Under the pieces are notes generated by a model, which had not been told where the DNA came from, made no database searches, and saw nothing but the letters and a program-made list of their open reading frames with translations. From contig JAQVAV010000001.1 in NCBI GenBank assembly GCA_028690665.1, positions 310,001 through 374,000 of the forward strand: 64,000 nt of DNA. Direction: 5' to 3'. How positions within the stretch are numbered: position 1 is the stretch's first letter; each line of letters opens with the position of its first letter. Made by a program: the position numbers and the translations under genes. Below, piece after piece: positions 8,735 to 18,065 of this stretch. This stretch comes from Paludibacter sp. GTDB lineage: Bacteria; Bacteroidota; Bacteroidia; Bacteroidales; Paludibacteraceae.

Positions 8735-10309
8735 ATGAGAAAAATCAATTACACAAAAAAGAGATTTTCTTTATCTCTTCAGACAGTAATGCTGTCGCTT
8801 ACTTTCTTTTTGTCAACATCTCTTTACGCACAAGGAGTAAAAATGTCGAGAGTAAGTCTGGTACAGAACGAAACAACAGATGTTTTACCAAATCTTACAG
8901 CAGAAGATCTGGCAAATGCTGACAAATGGTATTATAACGAATATCGTGGTGGTCGTAATTCAGATGCTTATCCACATTGGGACTGGTCGACGGACTATAT
9001 GTGCGCGCTCAATTTTCAGGGAGCATGGGATGAACAAAATGAAGGAACTACACTTCAGATTCGCAACTCAGGGGATGAACAAAACAATCCTGCAGATTTG
9101 GACCATTTCGACTCTTTCGTTTATGGTAGTAAAAAAATTACGGCCGACAATAATATCCTCTCTTTAAGAATTCGTACTCATAATGCAGATGAAGCTTCGC
9201 CTGCATACTTCGGAGTTCAGGTTGTCGATCTTTCAGATGCGACTCCGACTGCTGTAAAAATTGGGGATACAAAAACTTATGGTTCTTCTGACTACACTGA
9301 TTTTGATTTTGACCTTAGTGCTTATATTGGTAAAGAAATTATTATTGCCATTGGTATTTACAGGGCTGAAACCGGTGATTATTGGAAACAATTCGTTCTA
9401 CGTGCAATTCGTTTTGCAAACACAAAAGTAGAAGGAACTAACTGGTTACCTGGAACCGAAGTTATCACCGACTGGCATCTGACTCAGGAAATGGTTCGTT
9501 CAACCATGCCTCAAACAAAAAGTTCATTTACAGGGATCAGCCCTGTCAGCGGTAATCGCGACAACTATAAAGACGCTTATCGTTCATGGAGGACAGTTAA
9601 TCATGTTGCCAATGAATGGACTTATGTTCCTTTAAATAAAGACCCTGAAGTATTTCCATCAGAAGGTTACCTGATTAAAACAAGAGGTAACACTGCAATT
9701 AACACTCTGGTACCGGAGTCTTACATTTATGCCAAATTCGCCATTACTTCTAATAATAATCAATTGATTTTAAAGGCCAGAACATTTGGTAGCAATTATA
9801 CTTTCTTCAAACTTACGGTCATCGAAGAAGATGGAACGGTAAGCTTTATTGCACCGACATCGAATACTGCACAGGAAGCTTCTGCCGCGGATGATGGTTG
9901 CTGGAAATTCAAAAACGATGCAGGAGGAACTTCCGACCCAGACAGCTATGCTTCATTCGTTTATAACCTGTCTCAATTCAATGGAAGTAATGTAGTTTTA
10001 GCATTTAGCGTACACAAAGGCGAATCTACCAATACAGATGAAAATAAACTTGCATTTTATAGTATAGATATGGAAGATAGCGGATTTTTAACAAACAATA
10101 AAGTCTCATTTTCAAAAATGAATAATAAAGTATATTCTCCTGCCAAAGGTATGCTAACAGTTAAACAGGGAGGAAGTATTACTATTTATGATACATGTGG
10201 AAAAATCTATAGTCGAAAAATAACTTCCGGAGCTAATACTTTCACAATTCCAACCGGATTTTATATTGTACAGATAGATGGACACTCTTATAAAACCGTT
10301 GTAAAATAA
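8735..10309 (+). CDS. T9SS-secreted paralogue of the preceding lipoprotein's module pair
   Basis: 524 residues. N-terminal signal peptide ending around SLYAQG, then two modules (about 48-235 and 236-446) nearly identical over long stretches to those of the preceding lipoprotein (e.g. NADKWYYNEYRGGRNSDAYP, LNKDPEVFPSEGYLIKTRG). The lipobox and regulatory-like domains are replaced by a C-terminal domain of about 75 residues: VYSPAKGMLTV, GSITIYDTCGKIYSR, FTIPTGFYIVQIDG, ending YKTVVK. This is the pattern of the type A T9SS sorting domain, so the protein should cross the outer membrane by T9SS and be anchored or released there. ATG at 8735 gives a sensible signal peptide; a longer reading frame at 8662 is in another phase. 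Confidence 0.7.
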   Translation: MRKINYTKKRFSLSLQTVMLSLTFFLSTSLYAQGVKMSRVSLVQNETTDVLPNLTAEDLANADKWYYNEYRGGRNSDAYPHWDWSTDYMCALNFQGAWDEQNEGTTLQIRNSGDEQNNPADLDHFDSFVYGSKKITADNNILSLRIRTHNADEASPAYFGVQVVDLSDATPTAVKIGDTKTYGSSDYTDFDFDLSAYIGKEIIIAIGIYRAETGDYWKQFVLRAIRFANTKVEGTNWLPGTEVITDWHLTQEMVRSTMPQTKSSFTGISPVSGNRDNYKDAYRSWRTVNHVANEWTYVPLNKDPEVFPSEGYLIKTRGNTAINTLVPESYIYAKFAITSNNNQLILKARTFGSNYTFFKLTVIEEDGTVSFIAPTSNTAQEASAADDGCWKFKNDAGGTSDPDSYASFVYNLSQFNGSNVVLAFSVHKGESTNTDENKLAFYSIDMEDSGFLTNNKVSFSKMNNKVYSPAKGMLTVKQGGSITIYDTCGKIYSRKITSGANTFTIPTGFYIVQIDGHSYKTVVK

Positions 10310-10340
10310 CAACATATAAATAATTAAATACGTATAAAAA

Positions 10341-10381
10341 ATCTTTCCTGTACTCAGGTTAATCCCAGGTACAGGGAAGAT
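10341..10381 (+). repeat. Second intergenic hairpin in the glycan operon
   Basis: ATCTTTCCTGTAC (10341-10353) pairs with GTACAGGGAAGAT (10369-10381), 13 pairs including one G-T. It is followed by A-rich, not T-rich, sequence just before the GH76 gene, so it is more likely an mRNA stability or processing element than a terminator. Confidence 0.5.
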
Positions 10382-10393
10382 AAAAACCAAACA

Positions 10394-11833
10394 ATGATGA
10401 ACAAACTTATAGCGAGTCTATTCTTTTTATTGGCATTAATTGCTTGTGGCGATGCCGTAGGAAATAACAACGAAGGAGGAACAGACACTCCGGATACTTC
10501 AGATGTTTCCAAACAAAACCTGCTTCGGGCAATAGCGTTGACAGATAATGCCATAAATAACTATTTTACCGGTGATGGTATGGCCATGGCCAGATATTAC
10601 AATCCGTATACAGGAACCCGCTCTGATGAAAAAGGGAGTATTTGGATGTATACCAGTTCTATCGAAGCAGTCAATGCAATATTGCACGCACTTGAAGCTC
10701 GAAAAGAAAATGGAGATTCCGAATTATATGACCTGAATTTTGATCGCTATAAGCTTTTGCTCTCAAACCTTCACGAAAATGCAGCTTATTATAAAGGAAC
10801 TTTTCGGCTCACCTCTTATACACAAACTAAACAATGGTCAGTATATGGAGTTAATCGGGGAGGTTCCAAAGGAGGAGCATCTGTAGACGGAGTAAATAAC
10901 GTTTATGATGATCAGCAATGGTTCGTCAGAGAATTGATCGAAGCTTACCGGGTAACTGATGAATCCTCTTATTTGGGTGAAGCAGAATATCTAACCTCTT
11001 ATGTCCTCGATGGCTGGGATTGTGTTCCTGATGCCAATGGAGAAGAATATGGTGGTATCACCTGGGGGCCAGGGTATGTTACAAAACATTCCTGTAGCAA
11101 TGGGCCTATGGTAAGCCCACTCGTATGGCTTTCAGAACTATACAAAGATAAAGACGATCAAATCGTTTATCGCTATATTGATTCTGACTATAGCAGAAAA
11201 ACGATGAGTATGAAGAAAACCGATTACTATCTGAAATTTGCGAAAGCCGTATACAACTGGCAAAAAAACCATCTATTAAGATCAGATGGAGTATATGATG
11301 ATTTTATGGGAGGCTGTGATCCAAATTGCGATGTAGTATACGAAACCATAAACGGTGTAACATACCGTAAACACACAAACTTGAAAGATCGTGTTGAACC
11401 GCCCTATTCATACAATAGCGGAACTATGCTTTCCGGAGCAGCAGATTTATACATAGCTACCGGAGACAGCACTTATCTAAAGGACATTGAAAATTTAACA
11501 AGAGCCAGTTTCAGTTATTTTGCAACAAAAAATGCTAATGTTACGGGGTATTACACCTATGATGTTACAGGATTCAACGACTGGTTTAACAATGTACTAA
11601 TGAGAGGATACATCGATGCATACCCTGTATTCAAATATACATCAACGTGTATCAAGACTTTCCAACAAAATCTTGATTATGGCTATGATCATTTTCTTTA
11701 CAATGGTTTTCTCCCTACCAACTTATTGGTTGGCTGGAGTCTGACCAAAAGCAACAACAATGTTGAGGCCATGTTTACATTTTCTTTTGCGGCTGAGTAT
11801 GCCTCTCTTGCCCGTTATGAAATTGAGAAATAA
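10394..11833 (+). CDS. GH76-type endo-alpha-1,6-mannanase lipoprotein
   Basis: 479 residues with lipobox LIAC (Cys18), so outer-membrane anchored. The (alpha/alpha)6-type pattern, the tandem acidic pair in VYDDQQW (Asp172-Asp173, the GH76 catalytic dyad position) and the later NGPMVSPLVWLSELY and YNSGTMLSGAADLY match glycoside hydrolase family 76, whose members cut alpha-1,6-mannan backbones (yeast mannan and bacterial lipomannan-like glycans). Family is inferred from motifs, not a search. It sits immediately upstream of SusC/SusD with 21 nt between genes. It is the only clear catalytic enzyme in this operon and so the best clue to the substrate. Confidence 0.7.
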   Translation: MMNKLIASLFFLLALIACGDAVGNNNEGGTDTPDTSDVSKQNLLRAIALTDNAINNYFTGDGMAMARYYNPYTGTRSDEKGSIWMYTSSIEAVNAILHALEARKENGDSELYDLNFDRYKLLLSNLHENAAYYKGTFRLTSYTQTKQWSVYGVNRGGSKGGASVDGVNNVYDDQQWFVRELIEAYRVTDESSYLGEAEYLTSYVLDGWDCVPDANGEEYGGITWGPGYVTKHSCSNGPMVSPLVWLSELYKDKDDQIVYRYIDSDYSRKTMSMKKTDYYLKFAKAVYNWQKNHLLRSDGVYDDFMGGCDPNCDVVYETINGVTYRKHTNLKDRVEPPYSYNSGTMLSGAADLYIATGDSTYLKDIENLTRASFSYFATKNANVTGYYTYDVTGFNDWFNNVLMRGYIDAYPVFKYTSTCIKTFQQNLDYGYDHFLYNGFLPTNLLVGWSLTKSNNNVEAMFTFSFAAEYASLARYEIEK

Positions 11834-11854
11834 AACCAATTTAAATTTACTAGT

Positions 11855-14800
11855 ATGATAAAGACACAACATGTAAAAAAGATGAAATCACTACATTTTC
11901 TGATCATGTTATTTTTATTCGCGTCATTTTTTCCTCAATTTAGTACAGCGCAGGAAAAAATAATAGCGGGTCAGGTAACTGATCAAAACAACGAACCAAT
12001 CATTGGAGTAAACATTCTTATCAAGAACACAACTACCGGAACAGTAACTAACATTGATGGAAGATATTCTATCAAGGTTCCGGCAAACGGAACCTTAGTA
12101 TTTAAATATTTAGGATTAACTACCCGGGAAGAGAAAATTGGTGGACGTTCCATCATTAATGTAGTCATGGCCGAAGATAATACGGCTCTTAACGAAGTTG
12201 TGGTCGTAGGTTATGGAGTACAAAAAAAAGTAACCCTCACTGGTGCTGTTGCTGGTGTGACCGGTGAAGCTCTGATTAAAACGAAAAATGAAAATCCTCA
12301 AAATATGCTTACCGGTAAAATTGCCGGAGTACGCGTATGGCAGAAGAGTTCTGAACCGGGTTCTTATAACGATAACTTTGATATAAGAGGAATGGGTTCA
12401 CCTTTAGTTGTTATTGACGGTGTACCTCGCGAAGTTAGCGATTTTCAAAGGTTAAACGCAGATGACATTGAAGATATTTCCATATTAAAAGATGCGTCGG
12501 CAGCAATTTATGGTATACGTGGCGCTAATGGAGTTGTACTTGTAACTACTAAAAAAGGTTCTAAAGAAAGAAAATCAAAAGTTTCTGCTAATTTTTCATA
12601 TACATTACAACAACCAAGTAAAATGCCGAAATTGGCAAATGCAGCGGAAACAATGACATTGTATAATGAAAAATCTATGAATAATATAAGCGGTGGAAGT
12701 GTAACGTATACGGAACAAGATTTTGAAGATTTTGCAAATGGTACACGTAGAACAACCGATTGGAACTCATTGATATTTTCTGCCATAGCGCCCCAGTCGC
12801 AATACGATGTGAGTATTTCGGGAGGAACCCCAAAAACTCAATATTATGTTAGTTTGGGTCATCAGTATCAAGAAGGATTCTTTAAATCAGGAGACTTGAA
12901 TTATCAAAAAACGAATATTCGAAGTAATGTCACGTCTGAAATAGCCAATGGATTAAAATTTAATTTGAATTTGGCGGGAAGTATGGACCTTCAAAATAAT
13001 CCATACACTTCATCCACATATATTATTCGTAATTATTGGAGACAAGGCGTTTTATATCCCGCTTATGCAGATCCGGAAAACACCATGCTTAATTATGACG
13101 GATTGGATTTGGAAGAAAATACCGTTGCAGAAATGACATCGGATATTTCCGGATATAAAAAATATGCGCAGAAAATTTTTCAATCATCAGCAACATTAAC
13201 TTATGATTTAGGAACAATATCTAATATATTGAAAGGACTTTCCGCGCAATTTATGTATAACTTTGACTATAAATTATATGATAATACAACCTATCGTAAA
13301 GAGTATTATCAATATGCCTATAATAAGGTTACCGGTGCTTATGATGAGAAGTTGTATAATTCAAGCTCTCCAAGCCAGTTAAATCGTTCTGTTTACATGA
13401 AGCAGCAAAATCTATGGCAGTTTTTATTAAACTACGATAGAGCATTTGGCAAAAGTAATTTTACCGGTGTTGTAGGACTTGAAAGTCAAAAACGTACAGG
13501 TGATAACTTTTATGCACAGCGCGATTTAGCCTTTTCCACAGCATATCTTTTTGCAGGTATAGATGAAAACCGAACCGGAGGAATGTCTACCGGCACTAAT
13601 GATTTGTATGACTTAGCTTATGCTTCATTAATAGGAAGGTTAAATTATACTTATGATACCAAGTACATTGCAGAAGTTCAATTCCGTTATGATGGCTCAT
13701 CTAAATTTGCACCTGGTCACAAATGGGGCTTTTTCCCATCAGCATCATTAGGTTGGCGTATTTCAGAAGAGCAATTTTTTAAGGACATAAATGCTCTTTC
13801 ATTTACCAATCAACTGAAATTACGTATGAGCTATGGTGAAATGGGGGACGATTCCAATTATGAATCCTTCGGTTGGATTTCGGGATATACTTATCCGGCA
13901 ACCAGTGATGGTATTGATAACGGATATTATGACCATTGGGCCCCGGGATATGTTTTTGATAATGAATTTATATATGCAGTAAGTAGATCCGCTTTAGCTA
14001 ATATCAATACCACTTGGTTGACTTCGCGTACATTCGATATAGGAGTTGATTTTGAAGGATGGAATGGCCTATTCGGGTTTAGTTGGGATTATTTTGATCG
14101 CCATCGTGAAGGACTTTTTGCTAGAAGTACTACAACTCTTCCAACAGTGGTTGGGGCTATGGCTCCTCAAGAAAATCTTAATAGTGACCGCAATTTTGGT
14201 ATGGACTTGGAATTAACCCACAAAAATAAAATTGGAGATTTTCTTTATAAAGTTAAAGTGATTGGAACCATTACCCGTCAAGAATTTTTAACCGCCGTAC
14301 AAAATGGGAATTATGGAAATTCTTATAATAAATGGAGAAATGACAATTTGAATAATCGTTATCAAGGAATTGTATGGGGATATGAAGGAGCCGGACGTTA
14401 CACCAGTTGGGAAGATATTCGTTCTTATAATATTTATAAAGAAAGAAATGTTTTACCCGGAAATTATAAGTACGAAGACTGGAACGGTGATGGAGAAATC
14501 AATAGTTTGGACGAACATCCAATTGCATTTGACCAAACACCTTGGGTTAACTATAGTTTAAGCTTTGATGGGTCATACAAAAATTTAGATTTTAATATCT
14601 TACTCCAAGGTTCCGCACTTGGTTCAATGCAATACCAAGAACCACTCTATTCTATTTGGGGTAGTAATGGTGGTGGAGCACTTGTTCAATACTTGGATCG
14701 TTGGCATCCGGTAGACCCGAGTGCAGATCCTTATGACCCAAGTATACAGTGGATAAGCGGCTATTATGGTTATACTGGAAATTATCCGAACAGCAATTCC

Positions 14801-15034
14801 AGTTTCAATATTGTAAGCACTAATTATCTACGTTTGAAAAGTATAGAAATCGGATATACCTTGCCTAAGATTAAATCCATGGCTAATATGGGATTACGTA
14901 TATATGCCAATGCATATAATTTATTTACATTAACAAAAGTTAAATTCGTAGACCCTGAGCATCCTAATGATGACTTAGGAAGATTATATCCTCTTAACAA
15001 AACATATACAATGGGGCTAAACGTCACATTTTGA
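11855..15034 (+). CDS. SusC-like TonB-dependent outer-membrane transporter
   Basis: 1059 residues: signal peptide ending FSTAQ, carboxypeptidase-regulatory-like N-terminal domain (about 37-110; GQVTDQNNEPIIGVNILIK), TonB box region (NEVVVVGYGVQKK), plug (about 125-235; MLTGKIAGVRV, DIRGMGSPLVVIDGVPRE, ILKDASAAIYGIRGANGVVLV) and a 22-strand-type barrel ending MGLNVTF. All are hallmarks of SusC. It imports oligosaccharides across the outer membrane using TonB energy, capped by the SusD encoded 40 bp downstream. A better signal peptide start may be the internal Met10 (MKSLHFLI). Confidence 0.95.
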   Translation: MIKTQHVKKMKSLHFLIMLFLFASFFPQFSTAQEKIIAGQVTDQNNEPIIGVNILIKNTTTGTVTNIDGRYSIKVPANGTLVFKYLGLTTREEKIGGRSIINVVMAEDNTALNEVVVVGYGVQKKVTLTGAVAGVTGEALIKTKNENPQNMLTGKIAGVRVWQKSSEPGSYNDNFDIRGMGSPLVVIDGVPREVSDFQRLNADDIEDISILKDASAAIYGIRGANGVVLVTTKKGSKERKSKVSANFSYTLQQPSKMPKLANAAETMTLYNEKSMNNISGGSVTYTEQDFEDFANGTRRTTDWNSLIFSAIAPQSQYDVSISGGTPKTQYYVSLGHQYQEGFFKSGDLNYQKTNIRSNVTSEIANGLKFNLNLAGSMDLQNNPYTSSTYIIRNYWRQGVLYPAYADPENTMLNYDGLDLEENTVAEMTSDISGYKKYAQKIFQSSATLTYDLGTISNILKGLSAQFMYNFDYKLYDNTTYRKEYYQYAYNKVTGAYDEKLYNSSSPSQLNRSVYMKQQNLWQFLLNYDRAFGKSNFTGVVGLESQKRTGDNFYAQRDLAFSTAYLFAGIDENRTGGMSTGTNDLYDLAYASLIGRLNYTYDTKYIAEVQFRYDGSSKFAPGHKWGFFPSASLGWRISEEQFFKDINALSFTNQLKLRMSYGEMGDDSNYESFGWISGYTYPATSDGIDNGYYDHWAPGYVFDNEFIYAVSRSALANINTTWLTSRTFDIGVDFEGWNGLFGFSWDYFDRHREGLFARSTTTLPTVVGAMAPQENLNSDRNFGMDLELTHKNKIGDFLYKVKVIGTITRQEFLTAVQNGNYGNSYNKWRNDNLNNRYQGIVWGYEGAGRYTSWEDIRSYNIYKERNVLPGNYKYEDWNGDGEINSLDEHPIAFDQTPWVNYSLSFDGSYKNLDFNILLQGSALGSMQYQEPLYSIWGSNGGGALVQYLDRWHPVDPSADPYDPSIQWISGYYGYTGNYPNSNSSFNIVSTNYLRLKSIEIGYTLPKIKSMANMGLRIYANAYNLFTLTKVKFVDPEHPNDDLGRLYPLNKTYTMGLNVTF

Positions 15035-15073
15035 TTCAGCTAATTTTTTACGAATATAAATACGAAATAATAT

Positions 15074-17140
15074 ATGAAAATGAAAAAAATATTTATTTTT
15101 CCTCTTCTTTTTGTTTTGTTGTTTTCCAGTTGTTACGATTTGGATATCGCACCGAAAAATGCAATAACAGATGAAGACCTAATGACAAATGATGCTGGTA
15201 TGGATATTTATATGGCACGTATGTATAGTTACATGCCGTTTGAAGATTTCAAATATATGGCTCAATGGGGTATTACGTACAGAGGATGGTTAGGATGTTT
15301 TGGAATATCCGGTACCGGTGAAGCTGTAAACAGAGATGGTATTTGTAGAACTTTTACAAGCGAAGATACACCATACTGGTCAGGAGCATTCACACTATTA
15401 AGAGATGCTAATTATTTATTGGAAACTTTGCCAAAATTTAAAGATAATTTTGAAGAAGATATGTACAACCATTATTTAGGAGAAGCATATTATGTTAGAG
15501 CAACGGTATTTACAGCAATGGCAAAAAGATTTGGAGGTATTCCGCTTGTTACCAAAGTTATTCAATATCCGGCAGACGCCAGTGATCTTGAGGTACCCCG
15601 TTCAAGCGAAAAAGATACTTGGGATCAAATATTAGCAGATTATGACAAAGCGGTGGAATTAATGAAACCGACAAGTCCGAAATCGGGTTATTCCAATAAA
15701 TACGTAGCGTTAGCTTTCAAATCCGAAGCCATGTTGTATGCCGGAAGTGTAGCTAAATACAATGAAACTGTTACCGGACATTTAACGGGTTTAGGACAAA
15801 AGACAGGTGTGCGAGTTATAGGATTCGCAGATGACGAATGGGAAGCTGCCTCTAAAAAATATTTTACAGAAGCCTATAAAGCAGCTAAAGAAGTAATGAA
15901 CAGTCACATTTATTCCCTTTATAAAAAAGATTGGAAGGCTAATGATCCAGAAGCACAATATCAAAATATGGTGGATATGTTTAGTGATTTATCCAGTCCC
16001 GAAAATATCTATGTAAAGGAATATTCTTATCCTACAACAGGTCATGCAATTGACGGTTACAGCGCTCCTTTTATTTTCCGTGCGCCTCTATCTTCAGGAA
16101 CATGTCCAACATTAGATTTTATTGAATTATTTGATGGCTTTAATCGCTATGCTAATGGAGGTATTAAAGTAACAGACGGAAATTCTAATACAGAAGGTAA
16201 TTATTTAATGTACGATACCCCTATGGATTTCTTTAAAAATGCTGAACCGCGATTACGCGCTTATGTAATTTTTCCGGGCGATGAATTTAAAGGAAAAAAT
16301 ATTGATATAAGATTTGGCGTTTTTACAGGCTCATCACCGGTTAAACCTCTTTTTTCAGATTACTCTTATGCCAACGCTACCAGTTCATATTATCAAAATT
16401 TAAGTGCCTATAAAAATAAGCCAAAAACATTGTACTTGAGTTCTAACTCGGGTGCCAGTCAGGAATTGGTTCAATATAATGGAGATACTATAACTGCTTC
16501 TGGTGAAAATGGTCCATTTTACGGAAATGGTGAAAGTTGTATTACTGGATTGTACTTAAGAAAATGGCTAAATAAGAATCCATCGTTTGAAGCTGCAGAC
16601 GGAAAATCAGAACAACCATTTATTTTAATGAGATATGCTGAAGTGCTATTAAATGCGGCAGAAGCAGCAGTTGAACTGTCAATGGCGGGAGTTACTTCTC
16701 CTGACGGAGACGACTTGTTACAAGTTGCTACAGATGCCGTTAACGACATTCGCGAAAGAGCAGGAGCTACCTTGTTAACAAGTAATATTACTTCCGATAA
16801 TACAGGACGAGATATTGTAAGGAAAGAACGCCGTAAGGAACTAGCCTTTGAGCATAAAACAAAATGGGATTTAAGACGCTGGCGCGTATTGCATTATGAA
16901 GGAAGAGATGGCTTCTGGGGCGAAGAAAGAGATAAAGATATATATAGCAGTAACTCTAATTATCGTTTCCGTGGATTGTATCCGTTCTTTTCAACAGCAA
17001 CAGGTAAGTATTTCTTCGATGAACATTTCCAAGCTATAAGTCTTAAAACTTTTTCTTATAGTCCTCTTGATTATTACTTTGCAATACCAAGCGGGGAAGT
17101 TTCTAAAAGCTTGGTAATAGATCAACAACCAAACAGATAA
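15074..17140 (+). CDS. SusD-like glycan-binding lipoprotein
   Basis: 688 residues, lipobox FSSC (Cys20), then CYDLDIAPKNAITDEDL typical of RagB/SusD. The N-terminal TPR-like region has LLRDANYLLETLPKF, GEAYYVRATVFTAMAKRFGGIPLVT and AYKAAKEVMNS; the C-terminal part has FILMRYAEVLLNAAEAAVEL, VNDIRERAG and RRKELAFEHKTKWDLRRW, all diagnostic. It forms the lid on the SusC barrel and binds the glycan. Directly downstream of susC, same operon. Longer than SusD itself (about 550 residues), with extra sequence between about 290 and 500, as in large-ligand SusD proteins. Confidence 0.95.
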   Translation: MKMKKIFIFPLLFVLLFSSCYDLDIAPKNAITDEDLMTNDAGMDIYMARMYSYMPFEDFKYMAQWGITYRGWLGCFGISGTGEAVNRDGICRTFTSEDTPYWSGAFTLLRDANYLLETLPKFKDNFEEDMYNHYLGEAYYVRATVFTAMAKRFGGIPLVTKVIQYPADASDLEVPRSSEKDTWDQILADYDKAVELMKPTSPKSGYSNKYVALAFKSEAMLYAGSVAKYNETVTGHLTGLGQKTGVRVIGFADDEWEAASKKYFTEAYKAAKEVMNSHIYSLYKKDWKANDPEAQYQNMVDMFSDLSSPENIYVKEYSYPTTGHAIDGYSAPFIFRAPLSSGTCPTLDFIELFDGFNRYANGGIKVTDGNSNTEGNYLMYDTPMDFFKNAEPRLRAYVIFPGDEFKGKNIDIRFGVFTGSSPVKPLFSDYSYANATSSYYQNLSAYKNKPKTLYLSSNSGASQELVQYNGDTITASGENGPFYGNGESCITGLYLRKWLNKNPSFEAADGKSEQPFILMRYAEVLLNAAEAAVELSMAGVTSPDGDDLLQVATDAVNDIRERAGATLLTSNITSDNTGRDIVRKERRKELAFEHKTKWDLRRWRVLHYEGRDGFWGEERDKDIYSSNSNYRFRGLYPFFSTATGKYFFDEHFQAISLKTFSYSPLDYYFAIPSGEVSKSLVIDQQPNR

Positions 17141-17159
17141 TTAGTATAAAAATTAAAAC

Positions 17160-17993
17160 ATGAATATCACAATGAAAATGAAAAAAATGGCAATCTACAG
17201 CTTATTCCTTGGACTGCTTTCATTCAGTTCTTGCAATATGTTTCAGATAGATAATTACGATTCACCTTCTGAAACATTACAAGGTGAAGTTGTGGATGTT
17301 GCAACAGGAGACCCCATTCTTACCGATCAGGGGAGTGAGGGCATTCGTGTACGTTTAACCGAAGTCAGTTACGGTGATAATGTAACTCCTAATCCTGATT
17401 TTTATTGTATGTCGGATGGAACGTTTCAAAACACAAAATTATTCAAAGCCACATACAACATTCGTATTGATGGTCCTTTTATTCCTCTTATTCGTGAAGA
17501 TGAATCTGGAGTACCCATTGCAGACGAGACACAAACCATGAAGGTAAAAGGAACTACAAAAGTGAAATTTGAAGTACAACCATTTTTAAAAGTAGAATGG
17601 GTCAGTGAACCAACTGTGTCAAGTGGTAAAATCACGGCTAAAATTCGCGTTTCACGTGGGGTGTCTGTCGCAGATTTTCAGTCCAAAATCGAGCCGATGG
17701 GAAACTACAGTTCAAGCTTCGTTAATGTAACTGATGTTCAACTTTTCGTTAGTTACTCTTCTTCTGTCGGTTATAGAGCAAGAGATGAACGCTGGTCGAG
17801 TAAAATTGAATATACTGGCTCAGCATTCAACTCACTATTAGGACAAACTGTTACAATACAATCCACAGGAACAATTCCTTCCGGACGCACTGTCTTTGTC
17901 CGTGCAGCCTCACGAATCAACTATGACACTCCGGTTGGAAGTGGAACCAGACGTTGGAACTACAGTGAGCCGATGGAAGTTTTAATCCCTTAA
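17160..17993 (+). CDS. DUF3823-type lipoprotein (SusE-position glycan-binding protein)
   Basis: 277 residues with lipobox FSSC (Cys25). The start MFQIDNYDSPSETLQGEVVDVATGDPI is characteristic of DUF3823 lipoproteins found directly after SusD; the first domain (about 40-135) is a transthyretin-like beta-sandwich, the second (about 140-277) another beta-rich domain ending in YSEPMEVLIP. By position and architecture it is a surface glycan-binding protein cooperating with SusCD. Last gene of the operon: 19 bp after susD and followed by a terminator at 18008. A second possible start is Met5. Confidence 0.8.
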   Translation: MNITMKMKKMAIYSLFLGLLSFSSCNMFQIDNYDSPSETLQGEVVDVATGDPILTDQGSEGIRVRLTEVSYGDNVTPNPDFYCMSDGTFQNTKLFKATYNIRIDGPFIPLIREDESGVPIADETQTMKVKGTTKVKFEVQPFLKVEWVSEPTVSSGKITAKIRVSRGVSVADFQSKIEPMGNYSSSFVNVTDVQLFVSYSSSVGYRARDERWSSKIEYTGSAFNSLLGQTVTIQSTGTIPSGRTVFVRAASRINYDTPVGSGTRRWNYSEPMEVLIP

Positions 17994-18007
17994 TTGTTGT
18001 CTATAAC

Positions 18008-18053
18008 AAGAGGCTGTCCCGGATGATGAACTGAGACAGCCTCTTTACTTTTA
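18008..18053. terminator. Bidirectional terminator of glycan operon / relA
   Basis: AAGAGGCTGTC (18008-18018) pairs perfectly with GACAGCCTCTT (18035-18045), followed by TTACTTTT. It lies between convergent genes and can serve both. Confidence 0.85.
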
Positions 18054-18065
18054 ATGGAAATTAGG

